This document shows positions 24,453-33,464 of a stretch of 64,000 nt of DNA, in pieces. The stretch comes from Bradyrhizobium sp. CSS354 (GTDB taxonomy: Bacteria; Pseudomonadota; Alphaproteobacteria; Rhizobiales; Xanthobacteraceae): the NCBI RefSeq assembly GCF_029051725.1, contig NZ_JAACFU010000009.1, forward strand, positions 186,001 through 250,000. The letters are read 5' to 3'. How positions within the stretch are numbered: position 1 is the first letter of the stretch; each line of letters starts with the position of its first letter. Position numbers and translations under genes: made by a program. The notes under the pieces were generated by a model. The model was not told the origin of the DNA and did not search any database. It saw nothing but the letters and a program-made list of their open reading frames with translations.

Positions 24453-27431
24453 ATGGCCAAAGCCGCCTCGAAAACTCCAGCGAAAATGCCAGCGAAATCA
24501 AAGTCCTCCGCCAAGGCGAAAGCCGCGCCGGCGGCCCGCAAGGCACTTGCCAAGCGCGCTCCGAAGCCGATGGCCAAAGCCGCTGTTAAGCCGGTTGCCA
24601 AGGCTGCTGCCAAGCCGGCTGTGAAGCCTGCCGCCAAGGCTATTTCCAAGGCTGTTGCAAAGGCACCGACGAAGCCGGTTGCGCCGAAGGTCGCCGTGAA
24701 GTCGGCACCGAGCAAGGCTGCCCTAACCAAGGCTGCGCCTGTTGCGGCCAAGGCCGGCAAGTGGGTGTTCACCTTCGGGGACGGCAAGGCCGAGGGCAAA
24801 GCGGAGATGCGCGATTTGCTCGGCGGCAAGGGCGCCAACCTCGCCGAAATGGCTAATCTCGGCCTGCCGGTGCCTCCCGGCTTCACCATTCCGACCTCGG
24901 TCTGCACTTACTTCTACGCGCACGACAAGTCCTATCCGAAGGAATTGCAGTCGCAGGTTGAGAAGGCGCTCGACCATGTCGGCAAGTTGACCGGCAAGAT
25001 CTTCGGCGATTCCAGGAACCCGCTGCTCGTCTCCGTGCGTTCCGGCGGCCGCGCCTCGATGCCGGGCATGATGGACACCGTGCTCAATCTCGGCCTCAAC
25101 GACGAGACCGTGGAAGCGCTGTCGGAACTGTCAGGCGATCGCCGCTTCGCCTATGACAGCTATCGCCGCTTCATCACCATGTATTCGGACGTGGTGCTCG
25201 GCTTCGAGCATCATCATTTCGAGGAAATCCTCGACACCTTCAAGGACAGCCAGGGCTACACGCTCGACACGGATCTCACCGCCGACGACTGGGTCGATCT
25301 GGTCGGCAAGTACAAGGACGCGGTCGCGCGCGAAACCGGCAAGGATTTTCCGCAGGATCCGCACGACCAGCTCTGGGGCGCGATCGGCGCGGTGTTTTCA
25401 TCCTGGATGAACGCTCGCGCGGTGACCTACCGCAGACTGCACGACATTCCGGAATCCTGGGGCACCGCGGTCAACGTGCAGGCCATGGTGTTCGGCAACA
25501 TGGGCGAGACCTCGGCGACCGGCGTTGCCTTCACGCGCAATCCCTCGACCGGCGAGAGCAAGCTCTACGGCGAGTTCCTGATCAACGCGCAAGGCGAGGA
25601 CGTGGTGGCGGGCATCCGCACGCCGCAGGACATCACCGAGGAAGCGCGCAAGGACTCAGGCTCCGACAAGGCGTCGATGGAATCGGCGATGCCGGAGGCC
25701 TTCAAGGAGCTGACGCGGATCTACACGCTGCTCGAGAAGCACTACCGCGACATGCAGGACATGGAGTTCACGGTCGAGCAGGGCAAGCTCTGGATGCTGC
25801 AGACCCGTGGCGGCAAGCGCACCGCGAAAGCGGCGCTGCGCATCGCGGTCGAACTCGCCAATGAAGGCCTGATCAGCAAGAAGGAAGCGGTGACGCGGAT
25901 CGACCCCGCCTCGCTCGACCAGCTGCTGCATCCGACCATCGACCCCAACGCCAAGCGCGACGTGATCGCGACCGGCCTACCGGCCTCGCCGGGTGCGGCC
26001 TCCGGCGAGATCGTGTTCTCCTCGGACGAAGCGGCCAAGCTTCAGGCCGACGGCCTCAAGGTGATTCTGGTCCGGATCGAGACCAGCCCCGAAGACATCC
26101 ACGGCATGCACGCCGCCGAAGGCATCTTGACCACCCGCGGTGGCATGACCTCGCATGCTGCAGTGGTCGCGCGCGGCATGGGCAAGCCCTGCGTCTCCGG
26201 TTGCGGCACCATCCGCGTCGATTACGGCCGCGGCACCATGAGCATCGGCTCGCGCACCTTCAAGACCGGCGACGTCATCACCATCGACGGCTCGCTCGGC
26301 CAGGTGCTGGCCGGCCGCATGCCGATGATCGAGCCCGAACTGTCCGGCGAGTTCGGCACGTTGATGAAATGGGCCGACCAGGTCCGCAAGATCGGCGTGC
26401 GCGTCAACGCGGACACGCCGGAGGACGCGCACACCGCGATCAAGTTCGGCGCGGAAGGCATCGGCCTCTGCCGTACCGAGCACATGTTCTTCGAGGAGAC
26501 GCGTATCCGCACCGTGCGCGAGATGATCCTCTCCGAGGACGAGCAGTCGCGGCGCGCTGCACTGGCAAAGCTGCTGCCCATGCAGCGCGCCGACTTCGTC
26601 GAGCTGTTCGAGATCATGAAGGGTCTGCCCGTCACGATCCGTTTGCTTGATCCGCCGCTGCACGAGTTCCTGCCGCACACCCATGCCGAGGTCGAGGAAG
26701 TGGCGCGCGCCATGAACACCGACCCGCGGCGCCTGGCCGACCGCGCGCGCGAGCTGTCGGAGTTCAATCCGATGCTCGGCTTCCGCGGCTGCCGCATCGC
26801 GATCGCCTATCCCGAGATCGCCGAGATGCAGGCGCGTGCGATCTTCGAAGCGGCGGTCGAGGCCGAGAAGCGCACCGGCAAGGCCGTCGGCCTCGAGGTG
26901 ATGGTACCGCTGATCGCCACCAAGATGGAGCTCGACCTCGTCAAGGCGCGCATCGACTCCACCGCAAAGGCGGTGATGCGCGACACCAACACCAAGCTGA
27001 CCTATCAGGTCGGCACCATGATCGAGCTGCCGCGCGCCTGCCTGCTCGCAGCCGAGATCGCGGAGAGCGCCGAGTTCTTCTCGTTCGGTACCAACGACCT
27101 CACGCAGACGACGTACGGCATCAGCCGTGACGATGCCGCGAGCTTCCTCGGGACCTACGTGTCCAAGGGCATCCTGCCGATCGATCCCTTCGTCGCGCTC
27201 GACCAGGAAGGCGTCGGCGAGCTCGTCAAGATCGGCGTCGCGCGCGGCCGCAAGACGCGCGCCTCGCTCAAGGTCGGCATCTGCGGCGAGCACGGCGGCG
27301 ATCCCGCCTCCGTCGCCTTCTGCCACGCGATCGGCCTCGACTACGTCTCCTGCTCGCCCTACCGCGTCCCGATCGCCCGCCTCGCCGCCGCGCAAGCCGC
27401 GCTCGGCAAGGCGATCGCGAGCCAGGCATAA
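24453..27431 (+). CDS. ppdK: Pyruvate, phosphate dikinase with a lysine/alanine-rich tail
   Basis: Interconverts pyruvate, ATP and phosphate with PEP, AMP and PPi in the cytoplasm, serving gluconeogenesis or glycolytic control. The conserved protein starts at KWVFTFGDG; GGKGANLAEMANLGLPVPPG is the nucleotide-domain start. The phosphohistidine is H568 in GGMTSHAAVVARG, and the PEP-domain Cys is C944 in GICGEHGGDP. About 102 residues precede this. They contain ~25 Lys, many Ala and Pro, two Arg and no Asp or Glu, like a histone H1 tail. GTG at 24444 is an alternative start. A perfect 13-bp terminator follows. Confidence 0.95.
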   Translation: MAKAASKTPAKMPAKSKSSAKAKAAPAARKALAKRAPKPMAKAAVKPVAKAAAKPAVKPAAKAISKAVAKAPTKPVAPKVAVKSAPSKAALTKAAPVAAKAGKWVFTFGDGKAEGKAEMRDLLGGKGANLAEMANLGLPVPPGFTIPTSVCTYFYAHDKSYPKELQSQVEKALDHVGKLTGKIFGDSRNPLLVSVRSGGRASMPGMMDTVLNLGLNDETVEALSELSGDRRFAYDSYRRFITMYSDVVLGFEHHHFEEILDTFKDSQGYTLDTDLTADDWVDLVGKYKDAVARETGKDFPQDPHDQLWGAIGAVFSSWMNARAVTYRRLHDIPESWGTAVNVQAMVFGNMGETSATGVAFTRNPSTGESKLYGEFLINAQGEDVVAGIRTPQDITEEARKDSGSDKASMESAMPEAFKELTRIYTLLEKHYRDMQDMEFTVEQGKLWMLQTRGGKRTAKAALRIAVELANEGLISKKEAVTRIDPASLDQLLHPTIDPNAKRDVIATGLPASPGAASGEIVFSSDEAAKLQADGLKVILVRIETSPEDIHGMHAAEGILTTRGGMTSHAAVVARGMGKPCVSGCGTIRVDYGRGTMSIGSRTFKTGDVITIDGSLGQVLAGRMPMIEPELSGEFGTLMKWADQVRKIGVRVNADTPEDAHTAIKFGAEGIGLCRTEHMFFEETRIRTVREMILSEDEQSRRAALAKLLPMQRADFVELFEIMKGLPVTIRLLDPPLHEFLPHTHAEVEEVARAMNTDPRRLADRARELSEFNPMLGFRGCRIAIAYPEIAEMQARAIFEAAVEAEKRTGKAVGLEVMVPLIATKMELDLVKARIDSTAKAVMRDTNTKLTYQVGTMIELPRACLLAAEIAESAEFFSFGTNDLTQTTYGISRDDAASFLGTYVSKGILPIDPFVALDQEGVGELVKIGVARGRKTRASLKVGICGEHGGDPASVAFCHAIGLDYVSCSPYRVPIARLAAAQAALGKAIASQA

Positions 27432-27456
27432 GCGGGCGAGTTAAAATGTTGAGAGC

Positions 27457-27486
27457 GAAAGAGGCGGGGCAAACCCCGCCTCTTTC
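27457..27486 (+). terminator. Rho-independent-type terminator of ppdK
   Basis: Perfect 13-bp stem (GAAAGAGGCGGGG with CCCCGCCTCTTTC) around a CAAA loop, followed by a T-rich end (CATTTG). It starts 26 bases after the ppdK stop. Confidence 0.88.
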
Positions 27487-27536
27487 ATTTGAAGCGATGC
27501 TCTCGCCACACTGTCATCGCGACCACCACACACTCG

Positions 27537-27641
27537 CTGTCATCGCCCGGCTCGACCGGGCGATCCAGTACGACGAGACGTCAGTGCTTGAACGCAGAAG
27601 CCTCAGCGTACTGGATGCCCGCCTTCGCGGGGCATGACAGC
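27537..27641. repeat. Imperfect palindromic element, family E
   Basis: Left arm GCTGTCAT...GATCCAGTAC and right arm GTACTGGATG...CATGACAGC pair imperfectly over ~35 bases each. The remainder of the 485-base gap (27642-27916) holds no supported gene and must contain the promoter of the hydrolase gene. Confidence 0.75.
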
Positions 27642-27916
27642 GGTTGTTGATGTGACGATGGAACCGAACCGCGCGGCCCGTAGCGATACGTGCGCGCAAG
27701 AGTTCCTTCACCATTCGCGTTGACCAATTGTTTACCCCGTCGCGTGAGGGCGCATTTACCAAGGCGCATCGTCACCCCGTGAAAACACCTGCGATTGCTT
27801 GCGTGTGCCGCATGCGCAACGCCGATTAACGCCCCGGCAACCTAAATTAGATACTCACGATAAAGATCGAATTGCACGGATGTACTGCGGCTCGATTTTT
27901 CTAGCGTAAGCGTAGC

Positions 27917-29383
27917 GTGAGCGTATCGATGTTTTTGTTGCGTACCCATCCGAAGGGCGCGCGGTTCGCGTCCTTCGGCATCGGTCTCTGCATCTTCGCA
28001 TTGATGCCGAGAGAGACCGGCTATCAGGACATTGCCTCGCTGCTGGCGCGCCAACCCGGCGTCGCGGAGCGTTGGCAGAAGCAGGTGTTCTCTGCTGCGT
28101 CCTCCATACAGCTCGCCACCTACAGTTTTTCCCGGCCGATCGGCACTTCGGCGCCGCAGAGCGCGATGGTTCGCCTCGCGAGCCTCGACGGCCGCGACGT
28201 CACCGGCGCGATCAGCCGCAATCCGGCGCTTCAGGCGCCGCCGCGCTACCAGGCCGCCGATTTTCCCAAGGTCGATCGCTCCATGAAGGGTGATCGCCTC
28301 GCAACGGTCACACCGACGCAGGCTCCCGAAGCGGGCGCGCCGACGGCAGCGCCGACGCAGGAGGATCCCGCGACGTCGAACAGCTCGGTGTTCGGCGCCA
28401 AGACCGTCGCGCTGCCGCAGGCGATGTCGCCGGAATCCGCGGCCGCGCTCGATCCCGAACTCGCGGAAGCGCTACGCGCGCCGCCGCTGCCGCAATACAC
28501 CAATGCGCCACAAGCCAGCGACGCTGCGCGCTCGCTCGCGCTCCAGCCGCTCGAAGCGCTGAAGCAGGCCACCATTCCGGCTGCACCGCCGCGCGATCCA
28601 TTCCGCGTCAAAACCTCGAACCTGTTCTTCGGCAGCTCCTCGCTCGGCGGCAATGTCGAGAGCATCGAGAGCTGGCAACCCGGTGCGGAGCCGCTGATCG
28701 TGATGCCCGACTCCGACATGAAGGTGACGGCATCGCTGTCGCCGCCGTCGGTGGATATTGCGAGGGATATCGAAAGCGGCGAGAGCGTCGCGCCGAAGGG
28801 TGAGGTCAACGTCGACAACCAGCGCGCCAGGTCACCGGCGGAGCGGCTCGCGCTCGACGACAAGTCGCGCGCGAAGTCCGAAAAATGCCTCGCGGAAGCC
28901 GTCTATTTCGAGTCTCGCGGCGAGGCCGTGCGCGGCCAGATGGCGGTTGCGCAGGTGGTGATGAACCGCGTGTTCTCCGGAAAATATCCGGACACGGTGT
29001 GCGGCGCCGTCTATCAGAACAAGCACCGCCATCTCGCCTGCCAGTTCACCTTCGCCTGCGACAACAATGCCGACGTGATCCGCGAGCCCGAGATGTGGGA
29101 GCGTGCGAAAAAGATCTCGAAGGCCATGCTCGACGGCCAGATCTGGCTAGCCGAGGTCGGCAAGTCCACGCACTACCATGCCTATTGGGTGCGCCCGTCC
29201 TGGGTCGCCGAGATGAAGAAGATGTACAAGACCGGCGTCCACACCTTCTATCGCCCGCGCGCTTGGGGCGACGGCAGCGAGGAACCGAGCTGGGGCACAC
29301 CCGCGCAGACCGCCGCGCTCTCCGCCGAGCTCACCCAGGAAGCCAAGAGCTCCGCCGAGATGGGCGTAAGCGAACGAAGGTAG
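27917..29383 (+). CDS. SleB-family cell-wall hydrolase with disordered N-terminal half
   Basis: 488 residues. The C-terminal ~160 form a Hydrolase_2 (SleB-like) domain: CLAEAVYFESRGEAVRGQMAVAQVVMNRV, where the Glu after Y-F is the expected catalytic acid, then CGAVYQN and CQFTFACD. The first ~30 residues contain one hydrophobic stretch (signal or anchor), and residues 60-310 are Ala/Pro/Ser-rich and probably disordered. It is predicted to cut peptidoglycan in the periplasm. GTG 27917 or ATG 27929 could be the start; neither has a clear ribosome site. Confidence 0.87.
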   Translation: MSVSMFLLRTHPKGARFASFGIGLCIFALMPRETGYQDIASLLARQPGVAERWQKQVFSAASSIQLATYSFSRPIGTSAPQSAMVRLASLDGRDVTGAISRNPALQAPPRYQAADFPKVDRSMKGDRLATVTPTQAPEAGAPTAAPTQEDPATSNSSVFGAKTVALPQAMSPESAAALDPELAEALRAPPLPQYTNAPQASDAARSLALQPLEALKQATIPAAPPRDPFRVKTSNLFFGSSSLGGNVESIESWQPGAEPLIVMPDSDMKVTASLSPPSVDIARDIESGESVAPKGEVNVDNQRARSPAERLALDDKSRAKSEKCLAEAVYFESRGEAVRGQMAVAQVVMNRVFSGKYPDTVCGAVYQNKHRHLACQFTFACDNNADVIREPEMWERAKKISKAMLDGQIWLAEVGKSTHYHAYWVRPSWVAEMKKMYKTGVHTFYRPRAWGDGSEEPSWGTPAQTAALSAELTQEAKSSAEMGVSERR

Positions 29384-29399
29384 TCCTTCACAAGAGTTC

Positions 29400-29483
29400 G
29401 TCATGCCCGGGCTTGTCCCGGGCATCCACGTTCTTTGTACCGAGTTGCAAGGCGTGGATGGCCGGGACAAGCCCGGCCATGAC
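29400..29483. repeat. Palindromic intergenic element, family C copy 2
   Basis: Left arm CCCGGGCTTGTCCCGGG, right arm GGCCGGGACAAGCCCGGCC: the same element as 20221-20303 in opposite orientation. It lies between convergent genes and may terminate both. Confidence 0.88.
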
Positions 29484-29500
29484 GGAGAAGGAAGCTCGCC

Positions 29501-30379
29501 TCACATCTCGATATCCAGCGCGCAGTCGAAATTCGGCGCAGAATGCGTCAGCGCGCCGACTGAGGCGTAGTCGACGCCGGTCGCCGCGATGGCTGGGATC
29601 GAGTCCAGGGTGACACCGCCGGATGCCTCCAGCTCGAGGCGTCCCTCGTTGATCCCAACGGCTTCGCGCAGCGTCGCAATGTCCATGTTGTCGAGCAGCA
29701 CGGCATCGGCAAGGCCGGTGTCGAGCACCTCGCGCAACTGCGGAAGCGTGTCGACCTCGATCTCGATCTTGACGAGATGGCCGGCATGGGCGCGGGCGCG
29801 CTCCAGCACCGGACGGATGCCACCGGCGACCGCGATGTGGTTGTCCTTGATCAGGATCGCGTCGTCGAGCCCGAAGCGGTGATTGAAGCCGCCACCGCAG
29901 CGTACCGCGTATTTCTCCAACGCGCGCAGCCCAGGCGTGGTCTTTCGCGTGCAGCAGATTCGCATCCGGGTGCCCTCGGTGCGCGCAACATAGTCCGCCG
30001 TGAGCGTCGCAATGCCCGACAGGCGGCCGACGAAGTTCAGCGCGGTCCGCTCCGCCGTGAGGATGGCGCGTGCCGGCCCCGAGATCGTCAGCACCTGCTG
30101 TCCGCGGGCGACGCGCGCGGCGTCGCGAACATGTGCGCGTACCTCGATGTCAGGCGAAAGCTTTTGCAAGGTGGCGAGCGCCAGCGGCAAGCCGGCGATC
30201 ACGCCGGATTGCCGTGCGACCAGGATCGCTTGCGCCTTGGTTGCCTCGGGAATCGTCGCAAGCGAGGTGATGTCGCCGGCGCGTCCGAGATCCTCATCGA
30301 GCGCGCGCAGCACGGCCTCGTCGATCGCGAGCGGGGAGAGGAAGGCGTCGGGATATTGCAGAGAGATCGGGGTGATCAT
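29501..30379 (-). CDS. nadC: Nicotinate-nucleotide pyrophosphorylase (quinolinate phosphoribosyltransferase)
   Basis: Converts quinolinate and PRPP to nicotinate mononucleotide, third step of de novo NAD synthesis. DLGRAGDITS, RTALNFVGRLSGIATLTADYV, RICCTRKTTPGLRALEKYAV and CGGGFNHRFGL are the family blocks, and LDNMD plus EASGGV lie in the barrel. 292 residues. It is the last gene of nadA-nadB-nadC, 13 bases after nadB. Confidence 0.96.
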   Translation of the reverse strand: MITPISLQYPDAFLSPLAIDEAVLRALDEDLGRAGDITSLATIPEATKAQAILVARQSGVIAGLPLALATLQKLSPDIEVRAHVRDAARVARGQQVLTISGPARAILTAERTALNFVGRLSGIATLTADYVARTEGTRMRICCTRKTTPGLRALEKYAVRCGGGFNHRFGLDDAILIKDNHIAVAGGIRPVLERARAHAGHLVKIEIEVDTLPQLREVLDTGLADAVLLDNMDIATLREAVGINEGRLELEASGGVTLDSIPAIAATGVDYASVGALTHSAPNFDCALDIEM

Positions 30380-30392
30380 GGGAAGAACTCCG

Positions 30393-31994
30393 TCAGACGG
30401 TCAAGGGTGGCGCGGTTCGTGATTTCGGACATTTGGTCAGGCTGTCCGCGATCTCGCGCACTGCTGCGAGCGTCGTCATCGTGCGTTGCGCGAGGGCGGG
30501 AACGTCCGCGGAATGGTCGGAGCGGAAATGCGCGCCGCGGCTCTCGCACCGGTTCGAGGCCGACGCCGCCACGAGCAGGGCTGCCGTTGCCATGTTGCGG
30601 ACCGCAATGCTCGTGGCCTCGCGCTCGAGCGCGGCGAAGCTGCGAACCGCGTCCGCAAGCCCGTCATCATCGCGGATCACGCCGACATGCGCGCTCATCA
30701 GCATCCGCAGCTGCTTCACGGCCGCAGCATCCGGCGCGCCGCCCCGCGGTATCACCACGTCCGCAAGGCGGGCGGGCGAGGGGCTGGTGCGGCCGGCGAT
30801 GTCATCGGCGATGCGTGCGGCGTAGACCACGGCCTCGAGCAGCGAATTCGACGCCAGCCGGTTCGCGCCATGCGCGCCGGTGGACGACACTTCGCCGCCG
30901 GCCCAGAGCCCGTCGATCGAGGTGCGGCCGCGATCGTCCACCGCGATGCCGCCCATGTGGTAGTGTGCCGCGGGTGCGATCGGGATGGCCTGCGTGGCGG
31001 GATCGATGCCGGCGGCGATGCAGCTTGCATGAACGGTCGGGAATTTGTCGGCAAAACGTGCGCCCAGCGCCTGCCGCGCATCGAGGAAGGCGCCGCGCCC
31101 CGCCGAAATCTCCGCGAACACGCCGCGGGCCACGATGTCGCGCGGAGCGAGCTCGGCGAGCGGATGCCGCGCCGCCATGAAACGCTCGCCACGGCCGTTG
31201 ATCAGCGTCGCGCCTTCACCGCGCAACGCTTCGGTGGCGAGCGGCGCGGGATCGCGACCGACCATGATGGCGGTCGGGTGAAATTGCACGAACTCGGGAT
31301 CTGCGATCACCGCGCCGGCGCGTGCGGCGATCGCAAGGCCGGATCCGCTGGCCTCGCGCGGATTGGTGGTGACGGCATAGAGATGGCCGATGCCGCCCGT
31401 CGCGAGCACCACCGTCCGCGCAGCGAGCAGGATTGGGCGTGCTTCGGCCTCGCCAGCTTGGCGCAGTTGAAGACCGGCGACCGCGCCGTCCCCGGTCAAC
31501 AGCGCTTCGGCGAAAAAGCCTTCGATCAGCCGGATCGATGGCGTGCGCCGCACCGCATCGCTCAGCGCAGCGATGATAGCGGCGCCCGCGCCGTCGCCGC
31601 GCACATGCACGATGCGCCGCGCCGAGTGTGCGGCTTCGCGCCCGACTGCGAGCCGGCCTTCGAGATCGCGGTCGAACGGCACGCCATAGGCGAGAAGATC
31701 GTGAATCCGCGGTGCGGCCTCGCGCGCGATCCCCAGTGCGACAGCTTCGTCGACGATGCCGCCGCCAACGGCAACCGTGTCCGCGGCGTGCGCTTCCGGC
31801 GTATCGCCTTCAGCCATTGCCGCGGCGATTCCACCTTGCGCCCATGCGGACGACGCGCCCTGTCCGAGCGGCGCGGCCGAGATCAATGTCACCGGCCGCG
31901 GCGCGAGCTTGAGCGCGCAGAACAATCCGGCAAGGCCGCCGCCGACGACGACGACATCGTCGGTGCGGGGGAGGGTGTGGATGTTATCTTGCAT
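30393..31994 (-). CDS. nadB: L-aspartate oxidase
   Basis: FAD enzyme that oxidises L-aspartate to iminoaspartate, first step of de novo NAD synthesis. VVVVGGGLAGLFCALKLAP is the dinucleotide motif. SSAWAQGGIAAAM and HYHMGGIAVDDRGRTSIDGLWAGGEVSSTGAHGANRLASNSLLE are family signatures (the latter contains the catalytic His-Arg region). 533 residues. It lies between nadA (9-base gap) and nadC (13-base gap). Confidence 0.96.
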   Translation of the reverse strand: MQDNIHTLPRTDDVVVVGGGLAGLFCALKLAPRPVTLISAAPLGQGASSAWAQGGIAAAMAEGDTPEAHAADTVAVGGGIVDEAVALGIAREAAPRIHDLLAYGVPFDRDLEGRLAVGREAAHSARRIVHVRGDGAGAAIIAALSDAVRRTPSIRLIEGFFAEALLTGDGAVAGLQLRQAGEAEARPILLAARTVVLATGGIGHLYAVTTNPREASGSGLAIAARAGAVIADPEFVQFHPTAIMVGRDPAPLATEALRGEGATLINGRGERFMAARHPLAELAPRDIVARGVFAEISAGRGAFLDARQALGARFADKFPTVHASCIAAGIDPATQAIPIAPAAHYHMGGIAVDDRGRTSIDGLWAGGEVSSTGAHGANRLASNSLLEAVVYAARIADDIAGRTSPSPARLADVVIPRGGAPDAAAVKQLRMLMSAHVGVIRDDDGLADAVRSFAALEREATSIAVRNMATAALLVAASASNRCESRGAHFRSDHSADVPALAQRTMTTLAAVREIADSLTKCPKSRTAPPLTV

Positions 31995-32003
31995 GTTCCG
32001 CTC

Positions 32004-33110
32004 TCAATTCTTCAAATTGATCATCCGCTCGACCGAGCGCCGCGCGCGTTGCGCAAGCGTGGGATCGATCGTCACCTCCTCGCGAAGCGTCAGCAGGCTC
32101 TCCAAAATGTTGGCGAGCGTGATGCGCTTCATGTGCGGGCAGATGTTGCAGGGACGCAGCATCTCCACATCGGGCAGCTCGGCGCGCACATTGTCGGCCA
32201 TCGAGCATTCCGTGATCATCACCAGCCGCCGCGGCCGCCGCTCGCGCACCCAGTTGATCATGTGCGCGGTCGAGCCGGTGAAATCGGCCTCGGCCAGCAC
32301 ATCCGGAGGGCATTCGGGATGCGCGATGATCTGAACGGAGGGATCGGCCTCGCGGTAGCTACGCAGCTCGGCGCCGGTGAAACGCTCGTGCACCTCGCAG
32401 GCGCCCTTCCAGGCGATGATCTTCACGTCGGTTTTCGAGGCCACGTAGGTGGCGAGATAGCGGTCGGGCAGGAAGATCACGCTTGGCGCGCCGAGGCTCT
32501 CGACCACCTGAACCGCGTTCGACGAGGTGCAGCAGATATCGACCTCGGCCTTCACCTCCGCGGAGGTGTTGACATAGGCCACGACAGGCACGCCGGGAAA
32601 TTTTTCGCGGAGCAGGCGGACGTCGGCGCCGGTGATGCTGGCAGCGAGCGAGCAGCCGGCGCGCGTATCGGGAATCAGCACCGTCTTGTCCGGATTGAGC
32701 AGTTTCGACGTCTCCGCCATGAAGTGCACGCCGCACTGGACGATGATGTCGGCCTTCACCCTGGTGGCTTCGACCGCGAGCTGGAGCGAATCACCGCCGA
32801 TGTCGGCGACGCAGTGGAAGATCTCCGGCGCCTGGTAATTGTGGGCGAGGATCACCGCGCCCCGCGCCTGCTTCAGCGCGTTGATCGCCTTGATCGTTGG
32901 GGCCATCAGCGGCCATTCGATCGGCGGGATGACGTGTTTCACGCGCTCGTAAAGCGGTGCGGTGGCTCGCTCGACCTCCGGAGTCCATTCCAGCGAAGGC
33001 ATCGGCAGCGAAGGTCCGGTTCGCGCCTGCTCGGCCCGTGCCGTGGTGATGACGTGGCCCTGGGGCCGGTTGGCAAAGTCGTCGGGGCCGTAAATTCCAG
33101 TTAGCGGCAT
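32004..33110 (-). CDS. nadA: Quinolinate synthase
   Basis: 4Fe-4S enzyme condensing iminoaspartate with dihydroxyacetone phosphate to quinolinate. VILAHNYQAPEIFHCVADIGGDSLQLA, CGVHFMAETSKLLNPDK and the C-terminal CNICPHMKRITL contain the cluster cysteines and substrate pocket. 368 residues. GGAGG lies 5 bases before the ATG at 33110. It is the first gene of the nad operon; two dyads upstream at 33134 and 33198 suggest repression by an NAD-sensing regulator. Confidence 0.96.
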   Translation of the reverse strand: MPLTGIYGPDDFANRPQGHVITTARAEQARTGPSLPMPSLEWTPEVERATAPLYERVKHVIPPIEWPLMAPTIKAINALKQARGAVILAHNYQAPEIFHCVADIGGDSLQLAVEATRVKADIIVQCGVHFMAETSKLLNPDKTVLIPDTRAGCSLAASITGADVRLLREKFPGVPVVAYVNTSAEVKAEVDICCTSSNAVQVVESLGAPSVIFLPDRYLATYVASKTDVKIIAWKGACEVHERFTGAELRSYREADPSVQIIAHPECPPDVLAEADFTGSTAHMINWVRERRPRRLVMITECSMADNVRAELPDVEMLRPCNICPHMKRITLANILESLLTLREEVTIDPTLAQRARRSVERMINLKN

Positions 33111-33133
33111 CCATGCCTCCCGTGCATGTCAAT

Positions 33134-33152
33134 TATGCTCAGTATGAGTATA
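33134..33152. promoter_or_regulatory. Candidate NadQ/NrtR-type operator, proximal
   Basis: TATGCTCA-GTA-TGAGTATA: 8-bp arms with one mismatch, 24 bases upstream of the nadA ATG. It matches the distal dyad in sequence and spacing. A Nudix/winged-helix regulator is encoded at 45713-46681. Confidence 0.65.
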
Positions 33153-33197
33153 TCATTAGCCTGAGAAATCCGGCCGAGGGGCTGGTGGACTATCGAA

Positions 33198-33216
33198 TAT
33201 GCTCAACTTGAGTAAA
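33198..33216. promoter_or_regulatory. Candidate NadQ/NrtR-type operator, distal
   Basis: TATGCTCA-ACT-TGAGTAAA, same left arm as the proximal site. The centres are 64 bases apart, about six helical turns, so a looped or cooperative complex is possible. Confidence 0.6.
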
Positions 33217-33464
33217 TCGAACATAACACCCTCCGCGGCAGGCCGCCAGATCTCGCCGCACACATTTCCGTCAATGGACACCCGGCTCCGTTAGGTCGGA
33301 CGCTCGGCGCGCGTCGGATAAGGCCGCGAGGAAATGCAATGCTCCGGCGCCAGCTCTTCGCGGAATGCAATCGTTTTTGACTTGGGGTTTTCATGCAGAT
33401 GCATTAAACGAGCTGGCTCGCGGTTGCCATTTTGCGAAATCCGCGACGACGCACGAGGAACAGC

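Noticed and set aside
25977..27395. 472-residue open frame antisense to ppdK
   Set aside because: Same reason: shadow of a conserved coding region.
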